Source: Symsagittifera roscoffensis
Taxonomy: Eukaryota > Xenacoelomorpha > Acoela > Convolutidae
NCBI RefSeq assembly: GCF_963678635.1
Contig: NC_087063.1
Span: 55,643,504 to 55,707,503 of the forward strand
DNA length: 64,000 nt
Reading direction: 5' to 3'
Positions within the stretch are counted from its first letter, which is position 1. Every line of letters starts with the position of its first letter. Made by a program: the position numbers and the translations under genes. Below the pieces are notes generated by a model that saw nothing but the letters and a program-made list of their open reading frames with translations, had not been told where the DNA came from and searched no databases. Shown here piece by piece: positions 29,830-42,343 of the stretch.

Positions 29830-30876
29830 CCCAATTGAGCCCAAGAGTTTTGACGCTGTGGTAATTTTCTGCTAAGATTAACTCTTTGCTTTCATGCAAT
29901 TTGTCGGGTATCATGACAATCTTGCTGTTGCTTGCCCACTTCCGAATGTGCAGGCAGGCTTTTGCGCATTATGATGGCTCGTTCCTCAGTATCTGCACAA
30001 ACAATGTAATCGTCCACGTAGAAGGACTCGTGAATTGCTAGCTTTGTCTGTTCATTTTCTGTTGTGTCGACGGTGTCTAACAAGAGTCGTATGGCGTGAT
30101 AATTAATTGAAGCTATACCTTAGATGACACGAATCATCTGGCACTTCTCAATTGAATCCTCTTCTTCTCTTCTCCAGTAGAGCTGATGTAGATTTGTCTT
30201 TAGGGCGCAGTTCTATTTCCCTGTACATCTTGGTGATGTCACCCGATAGAGCAATTTTGTAGAATCGGAGCCAGACAAGGAAGTTGAAGAGGTCTGGTTG
30301 CTGCTTGGGACTAACCAATAGACAATCGCTCAACGACTTTGCATTTGCAGTTGGAGCTGATCCGTTTAAAACAGCTCTGCACTTTGTTGTTGAGTCCGAC
30401 TTCCAAACTGCATGATGAGGCATGCTGAAGTAATTCCCGACTGACAGAAATTGATCTGACACAGGTACCTTCTCGATATGGCCAGTGTCAATCATCTCTT
30501 GGAAGAAGTCGTTCTATTGGTCCTTGACTTCACGGTTCTGTCGTAGCTTCCTTTCATTAGGAATGAATTGCCGGAAAGCTTTGTGTGCTGAGTGACCAAA
30601 ATCGGGCAACCATTCATGGCTGATTTCGTGATTTGTTCGTGATAATCTGTGATTTGTTGATTGGCAATCTCGCGATAGCTCGTTCGTCTGGTCCATATGT
30701 CGTAGTCTGATCGAAATGTCGGATTCACTCAAGTTCGTTGGATGAGTGTTGGGATTCTGGAGATATGTCAAATGTGGTGGACTGGCTGCCAAGGAAATTG
30801 ACTCCATATCGTTTCGTGTGTCTTCGTGTTGTGGCTGTTTGATCGGTATCAGCGACATCTGAGACTGTCCAACCAA
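29830..30876 (-). pseudogene. BEL reverse transcriptase, broken
   Basis: Blocks in order on the minus strand: MPHHAVWKSDSTTKCRAVLNG, then LSGDITKMYREIELRPKD (catalytic Asp), SFYVDDYIVCADT (YVDD) and SNSKIVMIPDKL. These are BEL/Pao reverse transcriptase landmarks. At least two frameshifts separate them. Confidence 0.8.
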
Positions 30877-31171
30877 TGATCGTGTCGGTTAGCAGTATAG
30901 TTCCTTCCTTGACATTCGGTGACTTCACAATGTGCTTGTAGACGGATTGTCCAAGCAGGAGATCAATTGTGTTATGCTTGTCGAAAGCTGGATCTGCTAA
31001 GTTGTAGCTGCTGACCTTTTGTATGTCTGTGGCTGCGATTTGAGTGTTTGGATGCTCGTGATCCGTGATGTTTTCCAACACAAGAAACTTTGAAATTGCT
31101 ACCAGATTTTGGTAGAATTGTGAGATTCATTCTACCATGGGTAGACATAGCGTTCTTCTGGTTCACTCCAA

Positions 31172-31540
31172 TTATGCGATCTGGAGCTTCTGTTGGTTTG
31201 ATGCCAAGCGGGTGCATGGCATGTATGTAGGATTGTCATGAGCACAATTGTCAATGAGCGCCCTAAAGTGACGAATTCGACCGTTCTGAGATCGAACTTT
31301 GACGTTTGCGGTTGGAAGAACTGTGATAGTTCCAGTTCGGTTGATTTGGAGAGCATCTATTGTCGCTGCGAGATGAGGACTGGGCTGACTATAATTGCCA
31401 TGAAGAGTTGTATGATGCTTCTTTTGACATGTCTTGTCCAGTGATGTTAAAGGACATTGGTGGATGCCGTGGCTGGCAGACAAGCAATTGAAGCACAACC
31501 TATTGCTGGTCACGAAATTCTTTCTTACTGATGTTGTCAT
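31172..31540 (-). pseudogene. BEL Gag zinc knuckle and aspartic protease start
   Basis: RLCFNCLSASHGIHQCPL followed by CQKKHHTTLHG is the double knuckle of BEL Gag-Pol. FRALIDNCAHDN is at the protease position where DSGS/DTGS-type residues are expected; here DNCA replaces them, consistent with decay. Confidence 0.7.
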
Positions 31541-31739
31541 CGATCTGTATTTCGCACACTACCATACTGGATGTCGCTCTTGGCAGGTTTGAACTTAACA
31601 CTGTGGCAAAGAGAAGCCATTCTTATGAGATCGGTTCTTTTCTGTCAAGAACATTTGGTGCTCACGCTCTGGCTTATGGGGTCTGGAATGATATCCTTCA
31701 ACCACCTCTAGAGACCTGACTCTGTTGTCTAAGAACATC

Positions 31740-32544
31740 ATGAGTCAGTCGAAGTCAATAGTTTTAGTCCTAACGTTTGCAGTTAACCGGGCCTTCTGAG
31801 ATTCAGGATCGCGATTCTCGAAGAGAAGGAAATGCCACAAATCGTTTTCTACTGACCTTCCGAGTATCTTGATGAACTGCGAAGTCTCGTTGAAGACTGA
31901 GTGTAGCTGACGAAGCTGAGACATCTTCTCTGTCCGAACTGCAGTGAATCCGTCAATTCGTGACAACCTTTCGAAGGATGACTCGATCGTTTTTGTATCT
32001 CTGCTTTAACATTTGAAGCGCTACCTCGTAGTTGCTTTCTGTCGTCTCCCAAGTCATGATGATCTTAAAAGCATGGCTCGTCAAGCATCTCTTGAGATAC
32101 ATCAATTTTTGAACCGGTGACAGCGTGCTATTGTCATGAAAAGTTGACCGAAATTGACCAATGAAACTTAGCCAGGCAGTGAAATTGTCACTGAAGCTAG
32201 GCAGATTGATCTGCGGCAATATTCGTATGATCCTAGTAGGTTGCAACAGGGTTGATAGGCTGACTTGATGCGGCTATCATTCTCTTTGCGGCTTGTAGAG
32301 TTTGGCAAGCAGCCTTCTGTGTGTTCTGACATTGATCAAAGACTTGATCGCATTCTGCATCATCGGTGATAGCGTCAAGCAGCTCGAGATCAGCAGTTGA
32401 GGATTGAGCCAAGCAATGCTCAAGCTCGGTTGTTTCATCGCTCAACTTGGTTACAATTGAGGTTCGCCCAAAAGTCCTTGACTTGAGAAATTTCCGTTTC
32501 AGAACTCGCAGACAATTTCTCTGAGCTCGTTTAAGATTCAACAT
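31740..32544 (-). pseudogene. BEL Gag, broken
   Basis: Starts just inside the 5' LTR (ATGTTGAATCTTAAACG). A leucine/arginine N-terminus is followed, after a frame change near 32245, by LPQINLPSFSDNFTAW, then LSPVQKLMYLKRCLTSHAF. This is the conserved DUF1759-like Gag core of BEL/Pao elements (packing of the particle). Confidence 0.75.
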
Positions 32545-32728
32545 AGCTGATGGAGTTTGACTTTTTGTATTAGGCTTTTTATAGTAGACTCAGAGTGCTT
32601 AGTTTCCTTAGATTATGAGGCGGACCAGAATGTGAACAAATTATCTTGAATGTGAATAAATTAGCTTGTCTCTACAGGATGCGAACAAATAATCTCGCCA
32701 TTTAAAACATGCTATGTTTGCTCTAGCA
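32545..32728 (-). repeat. BEL 5' LTR
   Basis: TG start at 32728 (minus strand). Contains a TATA-like CTATAAAAAG near 32583, 40 bp upstream of the Gag ATG. The precise inner border is not defined. Confidence 0.5.
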
Positions 32729-33650
32729 CCATATATTCAGCTCTATAGGTTGTAGCAGTTTGTAACCAGAAATTTTTTTAAAACTAGAACTTTCCAAGAC
32801 TCTTTAACTATCCAACCCTTCTGAGTCAATTTAACGAAATCTGTTTCAGACAACTCAATTTTAAAGTATGAGCTCGCGCCGAAAAAAATCATTTTTTTAC
32901 TTACAAAGAATCCAAATACCTGACAATATTTTTAAAAATAATTTGTAAGCAGTGCAACAATTTTGAAACTGAGATCGATTTGGAATTTAAGGGGTTCTTT
33001 GAAAACCGGTTTGATCAATATCCGAGCCACCAAAATACCACATTTCTGTGAGGGTCTGATGGTCTTTCCAAAATTTTTAACTTACAAGTCTGAATTGTTG
33101 GCAATGTTAGTAGAAGTCATCAATTACACGGTACGGCTTCCACAAAATTAACAGTTTCTGACTGATTTGTCTGAGTAACAACATATGTGGGTCGAACATT
33201 TCACTGAAGCCAATTGCCTTTTCACAGCGTTTTCCTGAAATTTTCGCGAATAGATTTCATGGAAAGGTCCTGAACTAAATACTTACTTGCTTTTAATTCT
33301 GGCGAGAACACTATTCGGTGAACTACCGCCCAGCTCGTCGCAATATTAAACACAGAGACGAAGCTGACATTCGTATCTGTGTTGCGATACAACAAGTTTA
33401 TGATTAACACAGCGAGATACTCAAGAACTATCAAAGAAGATTTCGAACGTTGTTATTATTGAAACTATAAAAAAATTCAATTCAATTCTAAATATATTTA
33501 AAAATTTAATAGTAGCGTTGAATTTGAGCATTCAAAAACCTAATTCGAGGCCAACAACTTAAAGATCTCAAACAATCGGATATTTATAAGTAACAAAACA
33601 TTAGGTTCAATAAACCGACAGAATTAATGATTACAGCCAATTACCTGAAA
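32729..33650. other. Host spacer with a possible exon
   Basis: AT-rich. On the minus strand 33290-33434 is open and hydrophobic (VLEYLAVLIINLLYRNTD) and ends at a good donor (CAA|GTAAGTAT near 33280). A second donor-like GTAAGT follows at about 33085. Not enough to call a gene. Confidence 0.3.
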
Positions 33651-33656
33651 ATCAAC

Positions 33657-34090
33657 AGTAGTAGTAGAAAGTCCAACACCGGTAACGCTGAGGGTGGGGG
33701 GGGGGGGTGCGGAAAAGAGCAGGAGCAAAATTTATGTTTATTATATTTTCGACCCGTTGCACTCGGTATTTACTACCATTTAATCCCAGCTGGAAAGACT
33801 CACGCAGAGTTTGTAACGCAGACTTGTACTTGCATGTAACTGATACAAAAGCTTGTATCCATAAAATCTTTTGGTTCAATTTGAGCAAAGAAATAACGTA
33901 GCCAACATATATCTATTTCTTTTCCCAATCGGCTTGAAATCTGCTAGGACAAATTACACTGTTATGTATGTGGTGATATTGAGCATAACAATAAACTGGA
34001 ATATATCCGAGCTAATTGTTTTCTTTGCCTAAAAATTTCACCAAGTACTTGATAAAGTGATTATAAATTAATTAACTTGAAATTTTTTCA
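33657..34090. repeat. Polinton-2 left terminal inverted repeat
   Basis: Matches the reverse complement of about 53335-53757 from AGTAGTAGTAGAA through CTAATTGTTTTC to the AACTTGAA block. A G11 run at about 33697 is not conserved in the right copy. The inner 330 bp of this TIR is repeated twice more to the right (see the triplication). Confidence 0.88.
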
Positions 34091-34280
34091 TATAGTTGTT
34101 GTGGCTGTCTGATTTAGAATTTCTGTTTTGGTCAACGAAAAATTTTTCTTTTCGTTTTCTTCTGGTAATTCAATTGCTCGAAAAAATTTCTAGATCACTC
34201 TAGAATTTTTTCTGAGTATCTTCTTCTCAGCTGAAAAATCAGTGGAAAATTTTGAAATCTTTTAAAAACCAACTCTCAAA

Positions 34281-34526
34281 ATGAGCTGTAGCAATCCTAA
34301 CAATGACGATTGTATGGCTAATGATACACGAACTTTTACAGAAATTTTTTCAAATGAGAATTCGAATGATTCAAGTTACTGGTCAGACTATCCAGAGGTT
34401 CCAAAACTTGACAAAAAAAACGATTACAGATCAGAATCCTTGTGCAATGCATGTTGCGCAGATCGTCAAAAAGTGAGTGTTTTCTTTTCAAACCTTACCT
34501 TTTTTTTCAATTTCATTTGGTTTTAG
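34281..34526 (+). CDS. Unknown Cys-containing ORF, copy 1 (MSC-ORF)
   Basis: ATG at 34281. Begins MSCSNPNNDDCMAND and is acidic/Ser-Asn rich (NENSNDSSYWSDYPEVPKLD), then LCNACCADRQK. At GTGAGT after DRQK a likely intron begins. Acceptor TTTTAG follows about 56 bp later, and a second acceptor AATAG about 11 bp further could continue in frame with AKMYEPKIISKD. No homologue recognised. Maintained in three tandem copies beside the TIR. Confidence 0.5.
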   Translation: MSCSNPNNDDCMANDTRTFTEIFSNENSNDSSYWSDYPEVPKLDKKNDYRSESLCNACCADRQKVSVFFSNLTFFFNFIWF

Positions 34527-35599
34527 TGAGAAGAATAGGCAAAAATGTACGAGCCTAAAATTATATCTAAAGATATACATATGTATTCAACTTTTCACTC
34601 CCAAATCTTCTCTGGTCGATTGGACCAAAATCAAGATTGTCGCAAAGAAGAAAAACACATCTCCCAGCACGCCTGTGAAAAAACTTAAAATGTATTCGGG
34701 TGGAAAACTGTTTTAAAATTACTAGCAAGTATTTGAATTCAAACTTCAAAATCCAATTTTATGAGTAAGAATTATTTTTAGAAATTTTGTCAGTTCACCT
34801 TTAGCTATTAATTAGTAACTGTTTAATGTATTCAAATTTCAAATTAAAAGATCAGCAGAAAATCACACTACAGAAAAAAATACTTAGCAATTAATGTACA
34901 CTAAATGATTAGGTTTTAACGGTTTACCAATTGAGCAAAATTTTATTTAAAAATACATTCAATTTTATAAGCATCTCAGCAGATCTTATAAAAACCATGT
35001 ATGTAAAAAACTGATTTTTTTTAAACAAAATTAACAGTTTTGTTGAATTTCGATCACTTAACACAAGCCGCTTACGCTGCACTCGGTATTTACTACCATT
35101 TAATCCCAGCTGGAAAGACTCACGCAGAGTTTGTAACGCAAACTTGTACTTGCATGTAACTGATACAAAAGCTTGTATCCATAAAATCTTTTGGTTCAAT
35201 TTGGGCAAAGAAATAACGTAGCCAACATATATTTACTTCTTTTCCCAATCGGCTTAAATATGTTAGGGTATATTACACTGTTATGTATGTGGTGATATTG
35301 AGCATAACAATAAACTAGAATATATCCGAGCTAATTGTTTTCTTTGCCTGAAAATTTCACCAAATACTTGACAAATTGATTATATATTAAACAACTTGAA
35401 TTTTTTTTATATAGTTACTGTGCCTGTCTGATTTAGAACTTCTGTTTTGGTCAACGAAAAATTTTACTTTTCGTCTTCTTCTGGTAATTCAATTGGTCGA
35501 AAAATATTCTATATCATTCTAGAATTCTTTCTGAGTATCTTCTTCTGAGCTGAAAAATCAGTGGAAAATTTTGAAATCTTTTAAAAACCAACTCTCAAA

Positions 35600-35845
35600 A
35601 TGAGCTGTAGCAATCCTAACAATGACGATTGTATGGCTAATGATACACGAAGTTTTACAGAAATTTTTTCAAATGAGAATTCGAATGATTCAAGTTACTG
35701 GTCAGACTATCCAGAGGTTCCAAAACTTGACAAAAAAAACGATTACCCATCAGAATCCTTGTGCAATGCATGTTGCGCTGATCGTCAAAAAGTGAGTGTT
35801 TTTTTTTCAAACCTTACCTTTTTTTTCAATTTCATTTGGTTTTAG
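35600..35845 (+). CDS. MSC-ORF, copy 2
   Basis: Same product as copy 1 with small changes (DTRSFTE for DTRTFTE; NDYPSES for NDYRSES). The same GTGAGT donor and downstream acceptors are present. Confidence 0.5.
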   Translation: MSCSNPNNDDCMANDTRSFTEIFSNENSNDSSYWSDYPEVPKLDKKNDYPSESLCNACCADRQKVSVFFSNLTFFFNFIWF

Positions 35846-36922
35846 TGAGAAGAATAGGCAAAAATGTACGAGCCTAAAATAATATCTAAAGATATATATA
35901 TATGTATTCAACTTTTCACTCCCAAATCTTCTCTGGTCGATTGGACCAAAATCAAGATTGTCGCAAAGAAGAAAAACACATCTCCCAGCACGCCTGTGAA
36001 AAAACTTAAAATGTATTCGGGTGGAAAACTGTTTTAAAATTACTAGCAATTATTTGAATTCAAACTTCAAAATCCAATTTTATGAGTAAGAATTATTTTT
36101 AGAAATTTTGTCAGTTCACCTTTAGCTATTAATTAGTAACTGTTTAATGTATTCAAATTTCAAATTAAAAGATCAGCAGAAAATCACACTACAGAAAAAA
36201 ATATTTAGCAATTAATGTACACTAAATGATTAGGTTTTAACGGTTTACCAATTGAGCAAAATTTTATTTAAAAATACATTCAATTTTATAAGCATCTCAG
36301 CAGATCTTATAAAAACCATGTATGTAAAAAACTGATTTTTTTTTTAAACAAAATTAACAGTTTTGTTGAATTTCGATCACTTAACACAAGCCGCTTACGC
36401 TGCACTCGGTATTTACTACCATTTAATCCCAGCTGGAAAGACTCACGCAGAGTTTGTAACGCAAACTTGTACTTGCATGTAACTGATACAAAAGCTTGTA
36501 TCCATAAAATCTTTTGGTTCAATTTGGGCAAAGAAATAACGTAGCCAACATATATTTACTTCTTTTCCCAATCGGCTTAAATATGTTAGGGTATATTACA
36601 CTGTTATGTATGTGGTGATATTGAGCATAACAATAAACTAGAATATATCCGAGCTAATTGTTTTCTTTGCCTGAAAATTTCACCAAATACTTGACAAATT
36701 GATTATATATTAAACAACTTGAAATTTTTTTATATAGTTACTGTGCCTGTCTGATTTAGAATTTCTGTTTTGGTCAACGAAAAATTTTACTTTTCGTCTT
36801 CTTCTGGTAATTCAATTGGTCGAAAAATATTCTATATCATTCTAGAATTCTTTCTGAGTATCTTCTTCTCAGCTGAAACATCATTGGAAAATTTTGAAAT
36901 CTTTTAAAAACTAACTCTCAAA

Positions 36923-37363
36923 ATGAGCTGTAGAAATCCTAACGTTAACGAGTGTATGGCTAATGATACACGAAGTTTTACAGAAATTTTTTCAAATGAG
37001 AATTCGAATGATTCAAGTTACTGGTCAGACTATCCAGAGGTTCCAAAACTTGACAAAAAAAACGATTACCCATCAGAATCTTTGTGCAATGCATGTTGCG
37101 CTGATCGTCAAAAAGTGAGTGTTTTTTTTCAAACCTTACCTTTTTTTTCAATTTCATTTGGTTTTAGTGAGAAGAATAGGCAAAAATGTACGAGCCTAAA
37201 ATTATATCTAAAGATATATATATGTATTCAACTTTTCACTCCCAAATCTTCTCTGGTCGATTGGACCAAAATCAAGATTGTCGCAAAGAAGAAAAACGCC
37301 TGGAAAAAAACTAAAAATGTCTTCGGCTGGAAAACTGTTTTAAAATTACTAACAAGTATTTGA
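36923..37363 (+). CDS. MSC-ORF, copy 3, with read-through frame
   Basis: Diverges at the start (MSCRNPNVNECMAND). One base fewer in the T-run after the GTGAGT makes the intron-like segment translatable, so the unspliced frame runs on through VDWTKIKIVAKKK to 146 residues. Whether it is spliced or read through cannot be decided from DNA. Confidence 0.45.
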   Translation: MSCRNPNVNECMANDTRSFTEIFSNENSNDSSYWSDYPEVPKLDKKNDYPSESLCNACCADRQKVSVFFQTLPFFSISFGFSEKNRQKCTSLKLYLKIYICIQLFTPKSSLVDWTKIKIVAKKKNAWKKTKNVFGWKTVLKLLTSI

Positions 37364-37918
37364 ATGTAAACTTCAAAATCCATTTTTATGAGTAGGCATT
37401 ATTTTTAGAAATTTTGTCAGTTCACCTTTAGCTTTTAATTAGTAACTATTTAAAGTATTCAAATTTCAAATTAAAAGATCAGCAGAAAATCACACTAGAG
37501 AAAAAATATTTAGCAATTTATGTACACTAAATGATTAGGTTTTACGGTTAACCAATTGAGCGAAATTTTAATTAAAAATACATTCAATTTTATAAGCATC
37601 TCAGCAGATCTATCTAAATATAAAAACCATGTATATATAAAACTGAAATTTTTTAAACAAATTTAACAGTTTTGTGGAATTTCGATCACTTAACACAAGC
37701 CGCTTACAATAAAAATAAGTAATAGAGTTTTTAATTTGTTGATAAGTTTTAATCTGATTGACGGTTAGACGGAATCCACAATTAATACCCTCGTAATGTT
37801 TTTTCGTTTGCACTACACTTGTATTTTTCCAGAGCATCGCTAATCTTTCTGTTTGAACCTTTCACTGCCAATTTGAATGTATCACTGTTTTCATTGTATG
37901 CACAGTATGTTTCACTAT

Positions 37919-40900
37919 TCAAACAAACCATTTCTGTACCACTCCATTCAATTTTGAAGAAACCAGGCGTTCGATTATCAAACTTCTAATGTTCTCACAA
38001 CAAATACGTGGTAAGAACTTAAAAACATCATCTGGCACATAATCTCTCTCACTACAGTTTTTATGTACCCAGTTTGTATAAAGATCGCAAGCTTCAGCTG
38101 TCATGCACTTGTTTATAGTTGATTCAGTCAACGCCAAGTACATTGAATCAGTATCCGTTTCAATTGCTCGATTCGTTAGAGGACGTAAAACTCTTCCGAG
38201 AAAATTGTATTTGATCTCTAGCATTCGCTGTTTGACATTGTTCACCAAAATAACTGGCTAGAAGACAGCGCCAACCAGTAGACATTATTCCGTTGGCCAC
38301 AGCAAATTCCTCCATATGACGGTCAAGATCACTGCGATTAACAATAGTGTTTTTGAAAATTGGTGACAATTCCTAAAAGTACTTTTTCAGATGACCTGGA
38401 ACGTGGATATCAACCAAAGCTAGCCCATATAACTCGTCTGTCATTAGCAACTGGAGAAACTGATTTCGAAAGCGTTGATATTGTCATATTCAATTCTCGG
38501 CACATCAAAAGCAAATCATTATTATACTGCTTTTCAAATGACCATTCACATTCCCATTTTTTAATGACAGTGTACCCTGTCAACATTCAAAAAATCAGAA
38601 CGAGATAATCATTAATATTATTTCATTTTTCAACAAAAATTACACATTTTGTTTTGAAAATTTTTTTTGTTTAAAAAGTGAGAGTTGTCATGTTACAAAC
38701 AATACGGTATTTGTAATTTAAAAATAACTTAAGATTCAATGAAATACTTGCGTTGATTGTCATATTGTCGAATTTGTTTCGGGGTTTTTTTGTGAATTAA
38801 GTCTGATACCTCATTAGAAAGCCAATTGTAAGCATGGTGATGGCAAACCATAAACTCCCACGCTATGCGACATGATAGACAGCAGGCATCGGGAAAGAAT
38901 TTTCCTATCCTGATGTGCAAGCAAGAACATCTAGATGTTACCACACACGATGGACTGTTAATATAACGTCTTTAGAAAAAAAATAAACAAAATCTCTCTC
39001 AGCCATTTGAAGAGGATGTCTATGCGACTGAAGTCTGTTACCGGAATTGAGTTTGTATACTGTACAGGGACCAGTAGGTATATTTCCACCAATTGCATAC
39101 ATATATAATGCAATAGCCTCATAACCAACTATTGATTTCATTTAATTGTTCTCGTTTTCACCTATGAAAGATTTATTTACTTTCTCGTAACGACTGAAGA
39201 CTGAACTGGGTCCGCCTATGATCTGTTTACGCACTAGATCGTACAAAATTTTATGTTTCTCACCAAATCGAAAAATGGCTGAACCGCGATTAAACCTGTG
39301 AAGTATTTTGTTAGCAGCACCACTCAATGTCAGTATTTCTTTTAACAGGTCATATTTTCCATGTTTATAGATATGAATCAAGTTTTTAACAGCATCATGT
39401 AGAGGTTGAACGTCAAGACAGTTGTAGTATTTCAAAAAGTCTCTCATGATGTCAAAGTTTTCATTGTTCCATACTTGTTTGATTGGCTCGTAGTTTTCCT
39501 CACCCGTCTTTGGTCTTTTTGGGTTTGTAGGCTCACCACGTTTACCCAAAATTTTTTTAAAATCAGATTCAAGAGTGTTTTTTGCGCAAATAGGAACAAA
39601 TATGCCGAAAAAGGAGTTAAAGTGGTTTCAGAAAGTTTATCAAAAGACACCAAATAGTCATAGGGGGAGAAACTTGTTTGCTGTTACACCATAAGCTTTG
39701 AGAAATTGGTCTAATGATAAACATGCTGCTAGAAACTGACTGCTGTCAATAAAACGAAGTGTCGGTAATGCTAATAACAGGAATCGATTAAGCTCTCTGA
39801 TTACATAAATGGTTGAAAGTTCGTAATGTCTAAGTAAAGATTTTAAGAAAAACTTACCAATTAAATTCAAATCATAAAATCCTCTATTAAACTCTACCAG
39901 TGGTAATTGTTCAATGTAGGATGTACGTTTTTTGTTAAATTAATTAAACTTTTTAGGCTTGGAGCATTTTCATCCAGGTGAGTTTCTTGGTAATCAATCA
40001 ACAATCTTAATTGCTCACTATATCTTCAAACTTTCTGGTCTGAAAAGCTGTATTTTGTTCGGATAACAATAACAGTGCATCAACAAAAAAATCTACAAGC
40101 AACTGAGGATCCTCGTTTACAAAAAGTTGTGTAGAGTTGCTTGTTGAAAAGGAGACATTATGATGAAGTGCAACAGACACTGGAATATCCTGCTTTGTGA
40201 AGCGCAATTTTTTTGTAGGAACAAACAGATCGTCTGAAAGATCTTGCTGTTCGCAGTTTGGTCGCACAACAGGTTGGAGGATAGATTCGAAGTCAAAAGT
40301 AACAAATGCATTACAAAATCGAAGCTCGAGTGGTACAGTTATGCCAACTAATTGAAGTTCATCAAAAATTGAAAGAATGGGACTGTATTTACCCTACTGG
40401 ATAGACGTGTTTTGTTTGTTCAACACATGTTTTGAAATGATTTTCTAAATTACGGGCACTTTGTAAGTATGTATCACAATTAGAACAACGATACTTTTTG
40501 AACAGTAGATTTAAGTTTTCAGTCAGACAGATATGATCTCCAATTGCGAGAAAATTTACGCGATTATTTCCGCTCTGACTTCGATAGATAAGATTTCCCG
40601 ATAAAGACGCCACAGCGCTTTCATCCTCAATCGCAAAGAGAAAAATTGAGCAATCAAAAAATGTCTCCATTTTGTCGAAATCGTTGTATGCAACTCCTTC
40701 AAAATCATCTGCTTCCTGCTGGTTTCTTGAGCAATACAACTCGTAAGTTCGCTCGGCAAGGTTTACTCTTCTATGCAGCTGAAAAGCAGTCAATGCTCTG
40801 AAAGCGCACAGGTTGTCATTATAAGGAATTTCTTCAGTTTTTTGCCAGTGTCCACATAGCTGGACTGTGTTTGATGTAAAAAGGAATATCGCCATTCTAC

Positions 40901-41952
40901 TCATTTTCTCCCATAGGTATTCCCAGGATATGGGTGGCCGTCACTGTGATATTAGTCTAATATTAGAATATTAGTAGTACTATCTCTCCAACTAGCTTAT
41001 ACTTCTATAATGTCTTTATCCAACACGTCTTCTGTTCTCAATAACTTTAGGCTTGGGTAAAGTGTTTTCAGTAGAGTAGTAGAAATGGTAGTCATTGCTT
41101 TCAGTGTTTTTAATGAGATAACCAAAGCACATATTGATTTTCGATGCTTGATCCAGCTTTTGAAACGCTGTATGCATACACTTTTCTATTTCGTCATAAC
41201 CGCTTTGTTTCAAAACAAAAATAAAAAGTGTTTGATATGGCTGTTGAACAACAAGGTCTCCAATTAAGTGAGATTTTGATCGAACAATTTCCACAATAGA
41301 CTCATTGTCTCCAATTAGGGTCTCTGAAAAGTGTCAATCTGATTGTGTACGCTCGCTTTCGTGAAAATACCTTATATGCTGTTGCAATTTCTGCATACTG
41401 GTATATCCTTTGTTACACACTGCGCATGTTAGCTGCACCTTGTGTTTTGTGGACCCGCAAATTGTGAATTTTCATTTTTCTTGGATGTTTACTCAAAAAA
41501 GGACACCTTTTGCATTTGTACTCGTCATTCGCATGTGAAATCTCGTGGCGACGTAAATTATATTGCGTTTTGAATTCCCGTTGACAAATGCTGCATTTTG
41601 ACACCTTTTTTCATGAGTCTTCACGTGACGATTCAGCTTCGGTTGGAATCGGTTGGAACTGACTTTTTACAAATCCCACATTTTCTTATCACATGTGCTC
41701 TTTCGTGCAGGTCTATTTTCTCTTTGCTTGAAAATTGTTTATTTCGAAAGGTTTCTTATGTGTTCCCATATGTCGTTTGAGATTGAGTTTTCTTGCAAAC
41801 GATTTTCTGCAAGTTTCACAGGTGAACACCGGAGCAATGGCAACTCTGGGTTTGGCTAAAGAAGAGTTGTTATACATAACAATTTCTCGTGATGACTTTT
41901 CCCGATTAATTTTGTCCTCAAAATTCATTTGATCCAGACATACTAAAAACAT
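37919..41952 (-). pseudogene. pPolB: Protein-primed DNA polymerase B of Polinton-2, different lineage
   Basis: Pieces in order on the minus strand: C2H2 fingers (41713-41952 and 41413-41604); a segment with PYQTLFIFVLKQSGYDE (41016-41294); YNDNLCAFRALTAFQLHR and a CSNCDTYLQSARNLENHFKTC finger (40389-40904); DIPVSVALHHNV (40007-40267); exonuclease block LRFIDSSQFLAACLSLDQFL (39658-39870); NYNCLDVQPL-type block and IIGGPSSVFSRYEKV (39142-39549); motif A SIVGYEAIALYMYAIGG (Glu in place of the usual Asp); an ECEW segment near 38560; SPIFKNTIVNRSDLDRHM; and motif C ETDTDSMYLALT (38160). Motif B was not found. Many stops and frameshifts. Its sequence is closer to the GGPS-IFxRYHE polymerase lineage than to Polinton-1. 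Confidence 0.85.
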
Positions 41953-42142
41953 TGTTTTGTGAAAAACAAATAATTTTTTTTCATCTTCTTTTATGTGGAC
42001 ACGGTTTGTTGGAAAAACTGAAAAAAGAAAAATTCGAGTTTGAGATCGTAGATTGTGTCAACAGTTATGTTGAATACAAAATGTGTTTTGATGAAAAAGT
42101 TTTGAAGTCAAAGGTTCAAAATTTTGCAAAAGTTTATGCCAA

Positions 42143-42343
42143 ATGAAACTAAAAAGACGTCCTCGATTACAAAAACTCTGGCAACAAATTAAAAAGAACA
42201 AAAAGATTGTCAACTTACCGGAAGACATTCTGGAAGATGATTTAGTTTTGCAGAAAAGAGAACTTCTGAAGAAGACTGAACTGAACGTTAAAATGAGACT
42301 AGAACGTTTGGGTCAACTCATGAGCTATCTGAAAAAGTGCTAA
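42143..42343 (+). CDS. Unknown small basic ORF
   Basis: 66 residues (MKLKRRPRLQKLWQQIKKNK...), Lys/Leu-rich, probably helical. Its ATG overlaps the stop of an upstream open frame (41952-42146) as ATGA. That upstream frame has no ATG of its own but reads like coding sequence (FEFEIVDCVNSYVEYKMCF). Divergent from the polymerase. Function unknown. Confidence 0.35.
   Translation: MKLKRRPRLQKLWQQIKKNKKIVNLPEDILEDDLVLQKRELLKKTELNVKMRLERLGQLMSYLKKC

Larger units (their letters stand above)
27785..32728 (-). mobile_element. Degenerate BEL/Pao LTR retrotransposon
   Basis: Read on the minus strand: LTR start TGCTAGAGCAAAC (32728), Gag, zinc knuckles, protease, reverse transcriptase, A17-type region and RNase H, ending at a second LTR start TGTTGGAGCAAAC (27833). 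The LTR copies match for only about 48 bp, so the 3' LTR seems truncated or recombined. Frames are broken many times. No integrase motif (HHCC or DDE) was found before the 3' LTR. About 500 bp near 29030-29560 does not read as BEL pol and may be an insertion. Confidence 0.75.
33758..37707 (+). repeat. 1.32-kb tandem triplication at the left end of Polinton-2
   Basis: Three units: 33758-35077, 35078-36400 and 36401-37707, offsets 1,320 and 1,323 bp. Each starts with TGCACTCGGTATTTACTACC and ends in CACAAGCCGCTTAC. Each unit holds the inner TIR segment and one copy of the MSC-ORF. Units 1 and 2 are closest; unit 3 has more changes in its 3' part. Confidence 0.93.
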
